Positions 12,301 through 24,810 of a stretch of DNA of 64,000 nucleotides are shown piece after piece (positions within the stretch are counted from its first letter, which is position 1; the number at the start of each line of letters is the position of its first letter). Source of the DNA: Paramecium tetraurelia (taxonomy: Eukaryota > Ciliophora > Oligohymenophorea > Peniculida > Parameciidae); contig NW_001799013.1 in the NCBI RefSeq assembly GCF_000165425.1, positions 2,028 to 66,027 on the forward strand, written 5' to 3'. Below the pieces are notes generated by a model that had not been told where the DNA came from, made no database searches, and saw only the letters and a program-made list of their open reading frames with translations. The position numbers and the translations under genes are program-made.

Positions 12301-14427
12301 TCACTCGTTACAGATTACTTATCTTCTTAAGGCATAAGTTGTATTTCCTCAAAAGGACTAGATGAAGGGGATTATTGGATTGATATTGACTAGTTAACGA
12401 TTATTGATTTGTTAAAGAATGGCTTAGGTCTATTTGCCTTTAAATCAGGAGTAATCCTGCAATGAGTATCGTCCAAATCTTCAGGTCTAATATTTTCAAT
12501 TATATGTTAACCAATCAATTCAGTATTGTTTCCTTCAGAATTTTTAACATTCGCACTTTCTAATTCAGATTTACTCAATATAGCTGATTACTATAATGGT
12601 TAAAATGTTGATATTTTATTATTAAAGTTATTCTCATCATTTAAATGAGTTTAATGTAGTAATGTGGATCGAAACTTTTATGTTTGTTATTTTCCTAATG
12701 ACTTGGATAGTCCTGACACTGTATTTTTGAAGCCATTACTTCTGCTTTTGGATTATTATTCTAAAGCAATTTATTCATCAGAATATTCTTCCTATTCTGG
12801 AATTCTAAAATTAGGATTTTATTTTAATTATTATTTGAAATTTTCCTTAAAAAGTTGCCATCCATTTTAAATTTTTTTCTACCCAAACTTATACATCATA
12901 TCTTCTATAATTATGGATCTCACTCTGAATTCTCCAGTAGTTAACGTTCCTGTCTTATCAAAGCATACATATTCAGTCATAACTAAGTCGCCAATTGAAA
13001 CCGAATTCAATTACTCATAATTTATTTATGGTTATACATTCTGGAAGTTAAGTCCTCCAATACTATTACCAACTTTAATTCTCATCTCAGATGATTTATT
13101 CTGATTAAATTTGACATATTTATAATGGGCATAACTCATTTCAATGATGTCAACACAATTGTAAAAATATATTGGAGTTGTCTTTAAATATTGAACCATA
13201 TAAAATATGAGTGTAGTAGAATCAAAGATTGTTTCATTTTAAGATGCTTAACAAACTCCGAAAGATGCTATTAGCCAACTTATAAATGTTATTATGATGC
13301 TAATTGTTAAAGTTAAAGCGAAGAACATTCTGGACTTTTAAACAAAGAATGATTTCTTTTCTGCTTGTCTCAATTTATCATAGCATATGCAATTTTAACC
13401 TGCAAATAGCACTAGTCCTATTAAATACTAGCAGGTCTTTAGTTGTTCCTCCCTTCGAATGATATTATTTCGAGTAAAATTCTCACCTTTTGGATCTTTT
13501 TTTAATTTAATATAACCATAAATGTTTTCAGTTTTATCTTTATCAAATTATATTTAACCTGTCAAAATTTTTTTATAATCAAATCCTGATGCTTTATATT
13601 TTCCGTTTTTGAGCATCGTCAATGATGTAGGTTACCGACCCTCCTCTGTTGTTTATCCATCTAATTATTATGAGGATACTCCAACAATATCGTCTGAAAC
13701 ATCAATAATTAATATATCAGCTGGAGAAATCTCATTTCGTTTTAAATAAACTAAATCACCTACTTCAAGTTATTCCCAATTGATATTCTCATAGAGCATT
13801 AATTTTTCCCTTCTTTTAACTGATTAAACTGAATGAGGTTTTTTTTACATCTCCTGTTTAGTAATTGTGACTTGTGGTTCTTTTGAATTTAAGAAATTAT
13901 CGATCTATTATTAATTTTATTACGACTTATTTCCAGAAGCAATTTCTTTCCTCAGTCTTCTATATCTTGTTATACCTCTTTGATTTGTCCTCTTATCGTA
14001 TTCCATTTTTAAGTAATCAAAGTAGAATGCCTTCACTACTTACAAGACATAATGCATTGAAAGTGGCAAGATGTACACAACCAAGTCTTCAGGACTTAAT
14101 AATCAACGCATTGTTTACTTAATTTAAAGGTAACTAAAATGAAGAATCATAACAATATAATATATTAGGACTCCTATTCTTTCAAATTATTTGAAAAATA
14201 AAAAGAAAAGCAAGGTCTTGAAATCAAAATAACCCGTATTGATCTTATTGCTTAATTCATATTGTTTCACTCCCTTAATATTTAAGACTTCTCCGCAATC
14301 GATTTCAATCTAATGTGATTTATAGTATCAATACTTAATAATGAAACCTGGTTTACTTCCTATTATTTTTGACATTGTCGTATTTTTTTTTCAATTGTTG
14401 ATAAATTATTTTTCCAATGGTTTTCAT
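6379..14427 (-). CDS. P4-ATPase-like / guanylyl cyclase fusion protein
   Basis: About 2,650 residues. The N-terminal half is like a P4 flippase: phosphorylation motif FDKTGTLT (about 12950), hinge GDSFND, and a C-terminal membrane block. The C-terminal half is a cyclase with two membrane blocks and two catalytic domains. The first domain has FCDICGF, KVETVG (the Glu typical of guanylyl cyclases) and GDTVNTTSR. The second has FADIAGF and IGDCY, the metal-binding Asp pair. This inverted domain order is known from ciliate and apicomplexan guanylyl cyclases, so the product should make cGMP at a membrane. The usual flippase motif DGET reads DGQT, suggesting a weakened or dead pump. Clear introns: 14310-14334, 14095-14118, 6682-6703. 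The start is chosen so that the first intron keeps the frame. A poly-glutamine run lies near 11041-11087. Confidence 0.88.
11041..11087 (-). repeat. TAA/CAA trinucleotide run encoding poly-glutamine
   Basis: On the coding (minus) strand the run reads as TAA, CAA and TAG triplets in the frame of the cyclase gene, so it encodes about 15 glutamines in the cytosolic part of the ATPase-like half. Because TAA is sense here, a stop-codon microsatellite becomes poly-Q. Slippage should make its length variable between strains. Confidence 0.75.
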
Positions 14428-14590
14428 TTATATTTATTATAAAAGTTTGAAAAAATAAGTTATTTCAAAGCAATTTAAATTTATTACTTGAAAATACTGC
14501 TATTATCTCTAATTCGTGAGCCATTTAATAAAAATTCATCAAAAAACAATTACAAGAAAATAACCTTAAGATAATAATTTAATATTAATA

Positions 14591-15424
14591 ATGAAATTTT
14601 CATTCTTAAAACATAATCTAGAGAGCCTGTTGAATCACTCCGAATAATTGGATTCCCCGTCTTCAATCATTAGGAAGTTCGGTCCATTCTTAATGTCGAG
14701 CTTATTCAATTAGTAATTGGAGGAGAGCAAACAAGTGATAAAACATATGGAGCAGAACATAGATTAGGCTTAATTTATAAGAAATTTCTCCTATGAGCCT
14801 GGTATAAAAAATTGGAGGGTCAATTTGAAAAAATCATTAGAAGGTTTAGCATGTTCTTTAATCGTTGGCAATCCCAATCTTATTAATAAACATTATGTTG
14901 AATGTTTGTATGAAAGCCAAATACCAATTTATGATGCAATACCACTAGCCTACACTTTAGTCATACAACAGATAAAGAAGTGGCCTTTGTTGGAAGAGAA
15001 GGAAGTGTTGTCAAGATTAAACTTGTGTTTGCAAAGTTAAAAATAAGAATTTCAAAAAATAGGTCCCCATGTATTTTAGATGAAATTGCTTCTTTCAGAT
15101 TTAGGGATATATTATCCTGAAGTAGCTAATTTCTTAAAAGGTAAAGTGTTTAACTCAGATTTACCATTGAATTATTTTGCCTAAGATTTGAGAATTGAAT
15201 ATTAAGACTTTTTTTTTGAAGATGGGAATCTAATCGATCTTAAAGTTGGAGATTAAGTGTATCTATTTCTCTAATCTGAAGATCACGAGAATCAAATTAT
15301 GAGGACTTTTCTTCAAAGATATGTTAGGATTAAAAGAATATCTGAATTATACCCTAATCTACATGTGATTTGGATACATAATGACATGAAGAAAGAATAA
15401 TTATATAAAATAATTGGTGCTTGA
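14591..15424 (+). CDS. Unknown protein, 277 aa
   Basis: One intronless frame from ATG 14591 to TGA 15422-15424. The protein is soluble and mixed in composition, with a helical N-terminal half and a more beta-like C-terminal half (VGDQVYLFL, RYVRIKRI). No signal peptide, membrane segment or known motif was seen. It lies head-to-head with the cyclase gene, 163 bp between the two ATGs, so the promoters must share that gap. Function not recognised. Confidence 0.65.
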
Positions 15425-15503
15425 GTTATTATTTTTCATAAATAGCAGTATACATAAAAATATATTTATAAATTAATGAAGAGAATATAAAATCTGATTG
15501 CTA

Positions 15504-16599
15504 ATGGAAAGCAATTCTTAATCGATAGCTATTCAATTCATAAATCTAAATAAGTATAATCTTAAACTAAATTAGGCACTTAAAGCATATGAGAAATAGT
15601 AATACGAGAAAATCATTTCCTTGTGTTAGTATTGGAATACATATAAGTATATTTAAATAAATCAACACAAATTTCTGTTTTTCCTTATATCAGAATAGAA
15701 TAACGATTTAATCAAAAAAATATTAGATAGAAATCCAATAAAGGAATAAATCTTAGGAGATGATGAAAATCCAAATAACTTTTTTCCATTGACATTTTCT
15801 GTGTTAAATGATGTCAAAGAAACAAACGAAGTGCTTATTGAAAATGGAGCCAACATCAACTAGGTACATAAAGATGGTAATAATATTACTCATGTTTGTG
15901 CTTTCTTTAATAAAATCTAAGCTTTAAATTATTGCATAGAAAAAGGTGTAAATTATGAATAGTAAAATGAAAGAGGGGATACTCCGTTACATTTGGCATC
16001 TATGCAAGGACATTGCGAAATAATAGAGCGATTGTTGAATTTGAAATGTAATGTTAACATTGAGAACACAGAGCATCATCAACCTATTCATGAATCAGTC
16101 TTGTTTGGTTAATTTGATGCATTCAAAATTCTATTTAAATATTATTAAGGAATATAGAGGAATTCACAATCACCACACATTGTTCATTATGCTTCAATGC
16201 TTGAAAACACATTTATTTTAAGTGAAATAATCAAAAACAATACAGCTTTAGTGAATCTTAGAGACCCTGTAAGCAATGCAGTTCCACTTCATTTTAGTGT
16301 TAATTCAAATTCTTTGGAGTGCACTAGTTTGTTAATTGTAAATATTTTTTTTGATATTTTTAAAGGAAAGTGGGGCCTTGCCCAATGTAAAGGACAAATT
16401 TGGGAACACTCCTATGCATTTGGCTGTGGAAAAGAAAAATTTAGAGATATGCAAATTATTATGTTTGAAAGGAGCTGATATTGATATAGAAAATGAAGAT
16501 AAATTGACAGCCAAAGATTTAGCTGAAGTTGATTTAGATAGATAAATTTTGGCATTATTTTAATCATAATCCAGATATTCAAATCTTTTCAGATAATGA
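15504..16599 (+). CDS. Ankyrin-repeat protein, 355 aa
   Basis: Two exons joined across the intron 16338-16365, giving exactly 356 codons. After a helical N-terminus, several ankyrin repeats follow: GDTPLHLASMQGH, then degenerate repeats, then FGNTPMHLAVEKK and LCLKGADIDIEN near the C-terminus. Ankyrin repeats bind partner proteins; no catalytic domain is attached. It sits 79 bp after the previous gene on the same strand. The intron ends in AAAG, showing that AAG acceptors are used here as well as TAG. Confidence 0.85.
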
Positions 16600-16697
16600 T
16601 GTTTAGAGATATTGTTTGTTTGTATTGGTAATTGAATTTCACATAAAATGAATTAAGACTCATTTATAAATTAATATTAAATTAATAGAAGAAGAGA

Positions 16698-19600
16698 ATG
16701 AAATTAAAAGAAAAATTTTACGATAAACCAGATGCCACAACGGTTTCTTTGCTTCAGTCTATCAAAATGAATCCGTATTTCTAGAAGCTGATTTCATTTT
16801 CATTAAATTGCCTTTTCTCATAAATGTATTTACCTAACAACAAACATCGAGATAATTCGATCTACATTTTCAAAGGTAATGGAATAATGATCTTAAAGAG
16901 GGATATTCTATTCTAATTCAGTGTATTGATAATCATAGACAAAGTGATCAAGTCATTTAGAATGTGTGTGGTTGTTTGAATAGAATGATTGGTTTGCATA
17001 AATTTAGAGATGAATTCATAGCCAGGAATGTTATTGATAGCAATCTCAGCTATGTCATCTCATCAATAACTAATAGATAACTATCATAGGAAGCCATTAA
17101 GGTAATATTGTCTCCTATTTTATAGTCAACACTAGACTTATATTAAAATCTGACCTTTACTTAGCTCCAAACGGATTCGCTTGCAAAATCCAATATTTTA
17201 GTGGGATTCGTCTAAATTTTAATAGTTTCCAAACCTTTAATTTTAGAGATGAAAAGGATATTCGATTTGGAATATAAAATGCTAAGTAGATTTTTAAATC
17301 TATGAAAATAGTTTAGGAATGTACAATTGAAAATATGAATATTCACGAACTCATTACCATCTATATTTAATTGATGTAAGAGTACATCGATAATATTTTT
17401 GTTATAAAAGAATCTTTAAGAATATTATTGCTTTTAGTAAATAATCAGAATGCACTAAAAGTAATAAAATAGAAGCAGTCAATTCCTTTAAAAATAATGA
17501 GTGAGATTTTAATCTAGCATAATGATGTAAGTGTATAAATTGTATAAAGATCGATGTAAATGACAAAGGAGCTTAGATTCTCTAGAGCATCATAAACATA
17601 GAATAAATCTAATAAAGTATCCAATCAATTAAATCACTTGATTAATAAGCTGAGTTTTCCATGAGTCTTGTTGCATGCTTGATACCAGCTATTCATAATT
17701 AAATCAATTTAGATGAACTAATTAATATATTATTTGACTTAGTTAAAGGATACAAGAAAATAATCAAAAGAAAACCAATCCTAAGAGATGCTCTTAACTG
17801 TTTGAGCAGACTCTATGATCAAGATCAAGATTATGTAAATACTTCAAATTGATTTTTAGGCTATCAAATTGAAATAATTTTTGGCTCTAATGATGGAATT
17901 ATATGAAAACGATGATGCTGAGGTAGTGGCTGCTTCATTCGATCTTAGTAGAAAACTTGGAACAAATCTTACCATAGAGGAACTCAATAAGATAATTGAA
18001 AAGGTTATTGCTTAATTAGCATAATTGAAAGGCGTTAAAGATGGACTTCGATTATTATTGACTTATGCAAGCAAGAATGACAAGACTTTTAAAGCTATTG
18101 CTAAAGGAAAGGAAGCCTTTTTTAAAATTATTGAAAACGTTAACAATCAAACTTCTTAAGAGTACAATTCAAAATTATTATTACTAATCCATCAAGAGAT
18201 AAAAGATTATTTAATAAAGAAACTTTCTGTCATAGTTCAATTTATTCAAAAACACTATCTTTGGAAAAGATCATTACTGTATTACATATAGATTTTAAAT
18301 AAATATCCTGAATAGGTAGCCTAACTAAAATCAAATTTAATGATTTCTATTCTATCATGTAAAAAGAACAAAGGTAATCATCATCATTAAGTTACATATA
18401 GATTACATTAGCATTGTCAGTACTTTAAAACAGGTGAAAACTGATTCAGAACCTGAGGAAGATGATCCAGAAGAAGTTGCTATAGAATTTCAGTAGAATG
18501 AAGAATTAGAACAACAATTTATCATTTTAGTTAGAAACTTAACCAAATAAGATGATGTAAAAGCATTGTAGAAAGAAATCATAGGGAATAAATTTAATGA
18601 TGAGCTCTCCTAGGTTATGCTTGAGATTCAATTGCTTAAACTCTCTTATTATGTGTAAATTGAAGGAACTTTTTACTTGTAAAATGATTATTTCACTGAA
18701 TTAATGAATTACTTGTTGAAATTTCTTAAATCTTATAAAGCTGATATGATAGATATTGTTTAATGCATATTTCTATTGTTGTAGACCATGTCAACTTTGT
18801 ATTGGAATGATAAAACTGGTACTCTATACACTCAAAAGAAAACATCTTAGTTATGTTTTGACTTTTTGTTTCAATCACTAGAAAATGAAGAACTATTGGA
18901 CTCGAGTTTGGACACCATACTATTCATGGGTTAAGGCTGCAAGAATACAAATAGAAAGCAACACTACTTGCTGGACATTCAGGATAATCAATATGTTATT
19001 TAATTAATAAGCTAATTGTAAATCTTGATGAAAAAATATGTCCAAAAAGAGAGAATTTAGTTGAAAATCTTGGATGTTATTAAGATATATCTACTTTTTG
19101 AACTGTTTAAATAGAATGTAAGAGATCTCCCAAAAATACTATGTAGAAAATTACCAGAAGACACAACTACTAAAGAAATGGGATTAGAAACCATTTAAAT
19201 ATTATCTGACATTAATTACACTGATAATGCACTTAAATATGTTACATTGTTTTAATTGCAGCATTAATATGATATTGAAGTCATCAATTAAGTTATTCCT
19301 TATATTGATACAGTGTAAAAATATGAGGGGGATTCCTTTTTAACAGAAGAGATGAAGAAATAAATAAAATAGATGATTCAGTATTTCGAAGAAATGGAGG
19401 ATCCAGAAGTGGGAGCTGAATATATGGACAAGCTGAGTGTTTATTCCACAATTCCATAAGCCTTAGAATATGAATTTGATTGCAATATCCTTGATGCCTT
19501 AGTAAATGTTCTAAAATACTGTGAATTAGAGAAGAGTAAATATATTACAAATTATTTAGATAATGATAGGTTATTATGTTCTTCAATTAATATCTTAACT

Positions 19601-22600
19601 TAAATGTTGATAAATAATTACATTGAGCCAATAGAATTGGATAAGTGCTTCTAATTCTTATAACAAAAAAGACATAGTGAAAATCCTGTAAATTTATTGA
19701 CATTCTATCTTTCCAAAGGGGAGGCAGTAATTTAGACAGATTACCTTTAATTTATATTGTAAAACTATCACTCGATATTAGGGATCTGATGGAAGAATAC
19801 TAAAATAACAAGTTTGTAATAGCTAATTTATATGATATATTGTACAGGTCTTGTTTGAAGTCGAAAGATATTAGTAAAATCCTGGGAGATAAAAGATTTA
19901 TTTAGAAATTAATATTACAAACTTAAGAATTAGTAATTGAATAAAGCAATGAAGAATAAGCGAAAAAGAACCTAGCCTGGTTAGAAATTTTATCCTAATC
20001 TGAACCTGTGGCTCTTAGAATCTAAAGGGAAAAAGGTAGAGAATTATGTTAGTTAATAATTAAATAAAATAGTGGTCATATTATGTTTGCCTTTAAAATA
20101 TTGGCCAATTTGGCTAAATTTAGTTAGTCTATTCCTTTAAGCTTTTTTCTGGATTATTTAAAATAAAACTAATTTCCTTTAGAAATATTAACTTCTCTTG
20201 ATATTATATTCGAAAATGAGGAGATGAAACAAGAGTTTCTAAAATAAAATGGTTAATAGCTCTTGCATTAGTGGTAAAATGATTATCCTGATTAATGTGA
20301 GAAACTGCATCAACATTTCAAACCTAAATAACCTGTGATACCGAGATAATCACTGTTAAAATAGAGACAATCATTATTATAATAAAAATAATTATTATTG
20401 TAGCTGAAATAAGAAAAAGAGGAATAGGAGAAATAATAGAAATTAGAGTAAAGTCAGGACAAAGAGAATATTAATGAGAGTTAGTAGATGATTCAATAGA
20501 ACCAATTGCCTGAATAGAATTAATAATTAATTAAGGACTGTTTAGAATTAGCAGTCAAGAATCCTTAGTAGATAATAGATGAAGGGATGTTAGAAAGATT
20601 ATTTTCAATTGAGGATTCTTGGGAGGTGTTTAGAAGGTTAACTAAACATCAAGATATAGCTGAATAGGTTTTATAGCCAAATTCAAAATTGTATTAAAAT
20701 ACTCTTGAAGAATTGAAGAATTAAGATTCTAAATTTGCTGAGTAAGTGTTAGAAACAGCGGGCTAAATCTCTTAAGTCCCTGAAACACTTAGTGAATTTG
20801 CTTAGACTGAGGGGCCAGTTTAAATGGTGAACTTAATATAACATTAAGCTGATAATCCAAAAGTAGTTGAGGCAGGTTTAGAAGCTTTAAAAAAATTATG
20901 TCAAGATGAAATGATTTTAAGTACAATAGGAGATTCAAATGGAATTGATTTATAAAAAGATTTACTCAGTAAATATTAGAATAATATTGAAATTATTAAG
21001 AAGTGCGATGAAATGATCTAATAATTATCGGTATCTGAGTCTTATTAGGATAAAATTGCTGAATTAGGGATCATTTAATAATTGATTGAATAAATAAAAT
21101 AACATCCTAATACTCTTGAGGTTGTGTAACCAGCTATTGAAGCTTTAGCAAAAATTGTCTATAGAAATGCAGATAATGGAACCGTAGTGATGGAGAGTAA
21201 AGTTTTAGATGAAATTCTGCAATCCGAAATTTTAGATGATTTGGAAGAATCCTTACTGACTTTGATCAATAATATGTGCTATAAGAATGAGGAGATTAAA
21301 AAATAGATGAAAGTGGAATATCTTATCTAAATTTTGAGAAAGAATATTTAGTGTTTTAAATAAAAGTCTTTCGAGCAATGTGTAAATACATTATTTCATT
21401 TGGCTTCATATACATAAAATATCTAAAAAATGATTGAGTAGAAATTATTAGAAATTATCAATGAATTCATCAAAAAGCATCAAAAGGAAGTTGATTCCAT
21501 TTTACTATTACTTAATTTAGAATTGAAAATAGCTGCTTAAATAAATGTTCCAATTGATATACAAACTGTAGAATGCACATTGATGTAATAATTATTATGT
21601 CTAATTTAGATGTTTGTAAGTTGAAAAACTTGAATAATAAGCTCTACGTCTAATCAGATAAATCTTAGCCAATTGTTATCAGTTTATTGATAAATTAAAT
21701 GGATTCACTTAGATTGCCAATATTTTGAAGAAAGCAGAATAAAGTTCTTGTGTTCTTACTCTTGATGTTATGCTAAAGATGGCAGCCATTAATAAGGAAT
21801 CAATCTCTAAGTTTGAGTAATTAAACGTAGGTCTAGACTTTTCAGAAATATTGAGAGTGAATAAAAACGATAAGAAATTATATGATTAAATTTTAGACTA
21901 CAGTTTAAAATTGTTTAACAAAACTAATGAATTAGCAAATTAATTAATGATATTTATTTAGTAAAATGAGGTTACTGAATTACAAATTGATAAAACCTTG
22001 TTAATTGTGGAATAGGTGGATGACAATGAAAACTTTATACCTATATTAATTGAATTGATCTAAAAGAATAATCACAAGCATACGAAAACAATTAGTGTAA
22101 GAGTTTAGCAATTTTATTTTAGATCATTCTATCCAGAGAATCAAAGGTCTATCCTAACCAAATATTTGTAAATAAAGGAATAGATGCTTGTGTAGCAGAG
22201 GTCTTAGGTACAAAAGAAAAAGAGGTTCTGATGAATGTAAATCCTTTGCTTTTCTTTTAGCTAGCCACAATTATACTTGATGTTGCAAAATCCTTGGAAG
22301 AATACAGATAAAATATAGCTGAATAGTTTCTAAATTAATTGGAAAAACTTAATGAGCCAGTCTTAAATGAATTAATTAAATTCTTATAAGGACCCAAAAA
22401 GCAATTATCCAAATTAACTGATGAAATCAAAAACTTTTTATAAAAAGGAGAGATTCTAAAAATGTATAAGGAAGATGGTAGTCGAGGTTATTATAGGTTC
22501 TTTTGCGATGAAACTCTTTAGCAAATAAGATGTAGATAAGAAAGTACAAAATTGGTTAAACAAAAATGGATCTTGAAATTAAACTAAATTCAAGAAATTA

Positions 22601-22872
22601 AAGGAAATTACGACAAAAAATCCTTATCATCAAGTGCATTTGAAAATCAAAATTGGTTGGTTAAATAAATTCATAAAATGAAGCATAAAGGTATCTAATT
22701 TAGTTATAATAATATAGTAATTGAGGCTGATAGATGTTTCACATTATTTGCATAAAAGAATGTGAAACCAAAAACATTAAATGCACTTTGCAAATCAGAA
22801 AGCTAAAAAAACAAATGGGTTGAATACATTAAAATTTTGATTGATGAATAACCACTTTTAATGTAATAATGA
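16698..22872 (+). CDS. Giant armadillo/HEAT-like protein with C-terminal PH-like domain
   Basis: Ten small introns (nine of 23-28 nt and one of 38 nt) can be placed and leave exactly 1,971 codons, ending TGA 22870-22872. Almost the whole protein is helical, with armadillo-like repeats from the start (EGYSILIQC, LNRMIG) to about residue 1780. A glutamine/glutamate-rich linker, partly written as TAA/TAG codons, lies near 20340-20480. The last 130 residues (GYYRFFCDETLQ, ending KWVEYIKIL) look like a pleckstrin-homology fold, which often binds lipids or partners. Large ciliate proteins of this kind are usually scaffolds of the cortex or cilia, but that is inference. The 38-nt intron near 17611 is long for this genome and is the least certain joint. 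Confidence 0.72.
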
Positions 22873-23466
22873 TTATGGAAACATGTGTTAAATAATTAAT
22901 AAAAGTTGTACATCTTATATTTAGTAAAAATAAATTTCATAATTGTATATATTAGAATTGATTTTTTTCAAATCTGATACTTGAGAAATTCAAAAATAAT
23001 TACAAACTTCATTCGACTTTACTGATAATAAATAATTTTGAATCTTCTACATTTCTCTTAATCAAACTTTACTTTTTCTTGACCTTATTTAGTTGATTAA
23101 TATTAATAATTGTTAATATATATATAGCAATTATATAAATATGAAGTAAACACAACCATGATAATCATGAAGCGGACAATTAAATTTCATTTCTTATCAT
23201 AAAGAATAATCAAAATTTATAAAATATTATAATCTATGAAATTTTTGTGTTTCTTTAGGCAGTGAAATAGGTTTTAAAATTCATCAACTTCAACATTGTT
23301 TTATTAAATCTAAACAGTAAAGGTAAAATTGATTAAAGTGAGAGAATAATAAAAAATAAATAATTGAGAAAGTGTATAAATTAAAACTTTTTTATTATTG
23401 ATTGAAAATAGGATCAGAATGAATCTAAGAATTCAATTTTATTTAATTAAATATACAATATTTTAT
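22873..23466. other. Intergenic AT-rich region
   Basis: About 590 bases between two genes on the same strand. It contains stop-rich AT-rich DNA, short AT microsatellites and a 15-base word (AAACTTCATTCGACT) that also occurs at about 32894 inside a small open frame. No gene, tRNA or clear signal was seen. Confidence 0.5.
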
Positions 23467-24759
23467 ATGTTTAATTGTATCATATGTACATAGAGAACGA
23501 ATTTTATAACAAAATGTGGTTGTCACTTTTGTTTGCTTTGCTTACTCAATTGGTTTGAGGAGAAAAATAAATCTAAAAAAATAGAAATAATTGACTGCCC
23601 TAACCAAGATTGCAGTGATACCTACAATAGAAACGAAATCTTGAGTTATTGTCATAATCCACCTTATGAGAGAATTTTTTAAGAAATCTTATTCAAAGAG
23701 TATCTAAAGAATGACGATATTCGTCCATGCCCGAGTGTTAAGTGCAAATCTTATGGGTTCATAGAATTAGATAAAGTATGCGATGAAGAACTTGAGTGTT
23801 TAGAATGCGGATTCAAATGGAGGGACTTTAATTAAGCCCCATTCATTTTTAAGAAAGAATACATGATAAAAAATATTTTTGGTATCCTTAAGCAATTTGG
23901 TTATTGCCTAATAACAGCTAATTAGTGCCCTATCTGTGGAATTTTAATATAGCGTACTGGAGGTTGTAGACATATGACATGTAAGGCTTGTTCTAATCAA
24001 TTTTGCTGGAATTGTAAGTAGGAATGGAAAAAGCACAAAGAATCCTAGTGTTCATGTTAATATTTAATTACCACAGGATTATATCTTACTCTTATAATAA
24101 ATGTTTTCTATCAACTTGGAATATTAAATTATTTGCTCTACATTTTCAATCTATCGGTTTGGATGTTTGAAATTTTTATTATACAAGTCATAATAATTGG
24201 AACTTTAGCAGGAATAATTTTCTTCTTTAAATCATTATTTGACCTGAAAAGTAGAAAAAGACCAGTAAGAAGTGTTCTTAAAGAGTTGGGAGGATCAACT
24301 ATATTATTGACTATTGAGTATTTGGTGTTATGGTTTTCAACTGTATTTTTTTAAATAACACTTCACAAAGCCTTCATTGGTTTTTTATTAGAATTCTTAG
24401 TTTGCATTTACATGTTCGGTTTCAATGCAAAAGTAAGAGTAGGTTATAAATGTATTTTTTCGATCATAATGGGTTTATGTTTGGTTGGTATTTTTGGATT
24501 AAATGGACTGGCAATATTAATTTGGTTAGTTCGATATATAATTCCAGTGGAATACATTCATACTTAAATTAATTTTAGTGCAATTGCTCTTGGTGTGCTG
24601 ATATTGTTAAACATTTCCAATTTGCTAGAATTGTTGTATTCCAAGTTAGCATATTTTTTATTGGGATCAACAATACTTAATTACAAATAGGGTGACAAAG
24701 ACAATTACTTGGCGTTATTAAGCATTTTAGCAATTTCCTATGTGTATGATATATTGTGA
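23467..24759 (+). CDS. RBR (RING-IBR-RING) ubiquitin ligase with membrane segments
   Basis: An intronless frame of 431 codons. The N-terminus is a RING (FNCIICTQR then CGCHFCLLC). An IBR follows (CPSVKCKSYGF, ELECLECGFKW), then a second RING (QCPICGILIQ, GGCRHMTCKAC, QFCWNC). In this family the first cysteine after the GGC.HMTC block is the catalytic residue that carries ubiquitin. The rest (from residue about 190) has five or six hydrophobic spans, so the ligase is probably anchored in a membrane. An upstream in-frame ATG at 23419 could extend the start by 16 residues. It is followed 51 bp later by a UBXN6-like gene, so two protein quality-control genes stand together. Confidence 0.88.
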
Positions 24760-24810
24760 TAATTATTTGATTAATGTTCTTCATTAGTATTTCTTTATAT
24801 AATAAATTAA

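Noticed and set aside
14310-14334. In-frame TGA near the start of the cyclase gene
   Set aside because: The TGA lies inside a 25-nt intron once the upstream ATG at 14427 is used.
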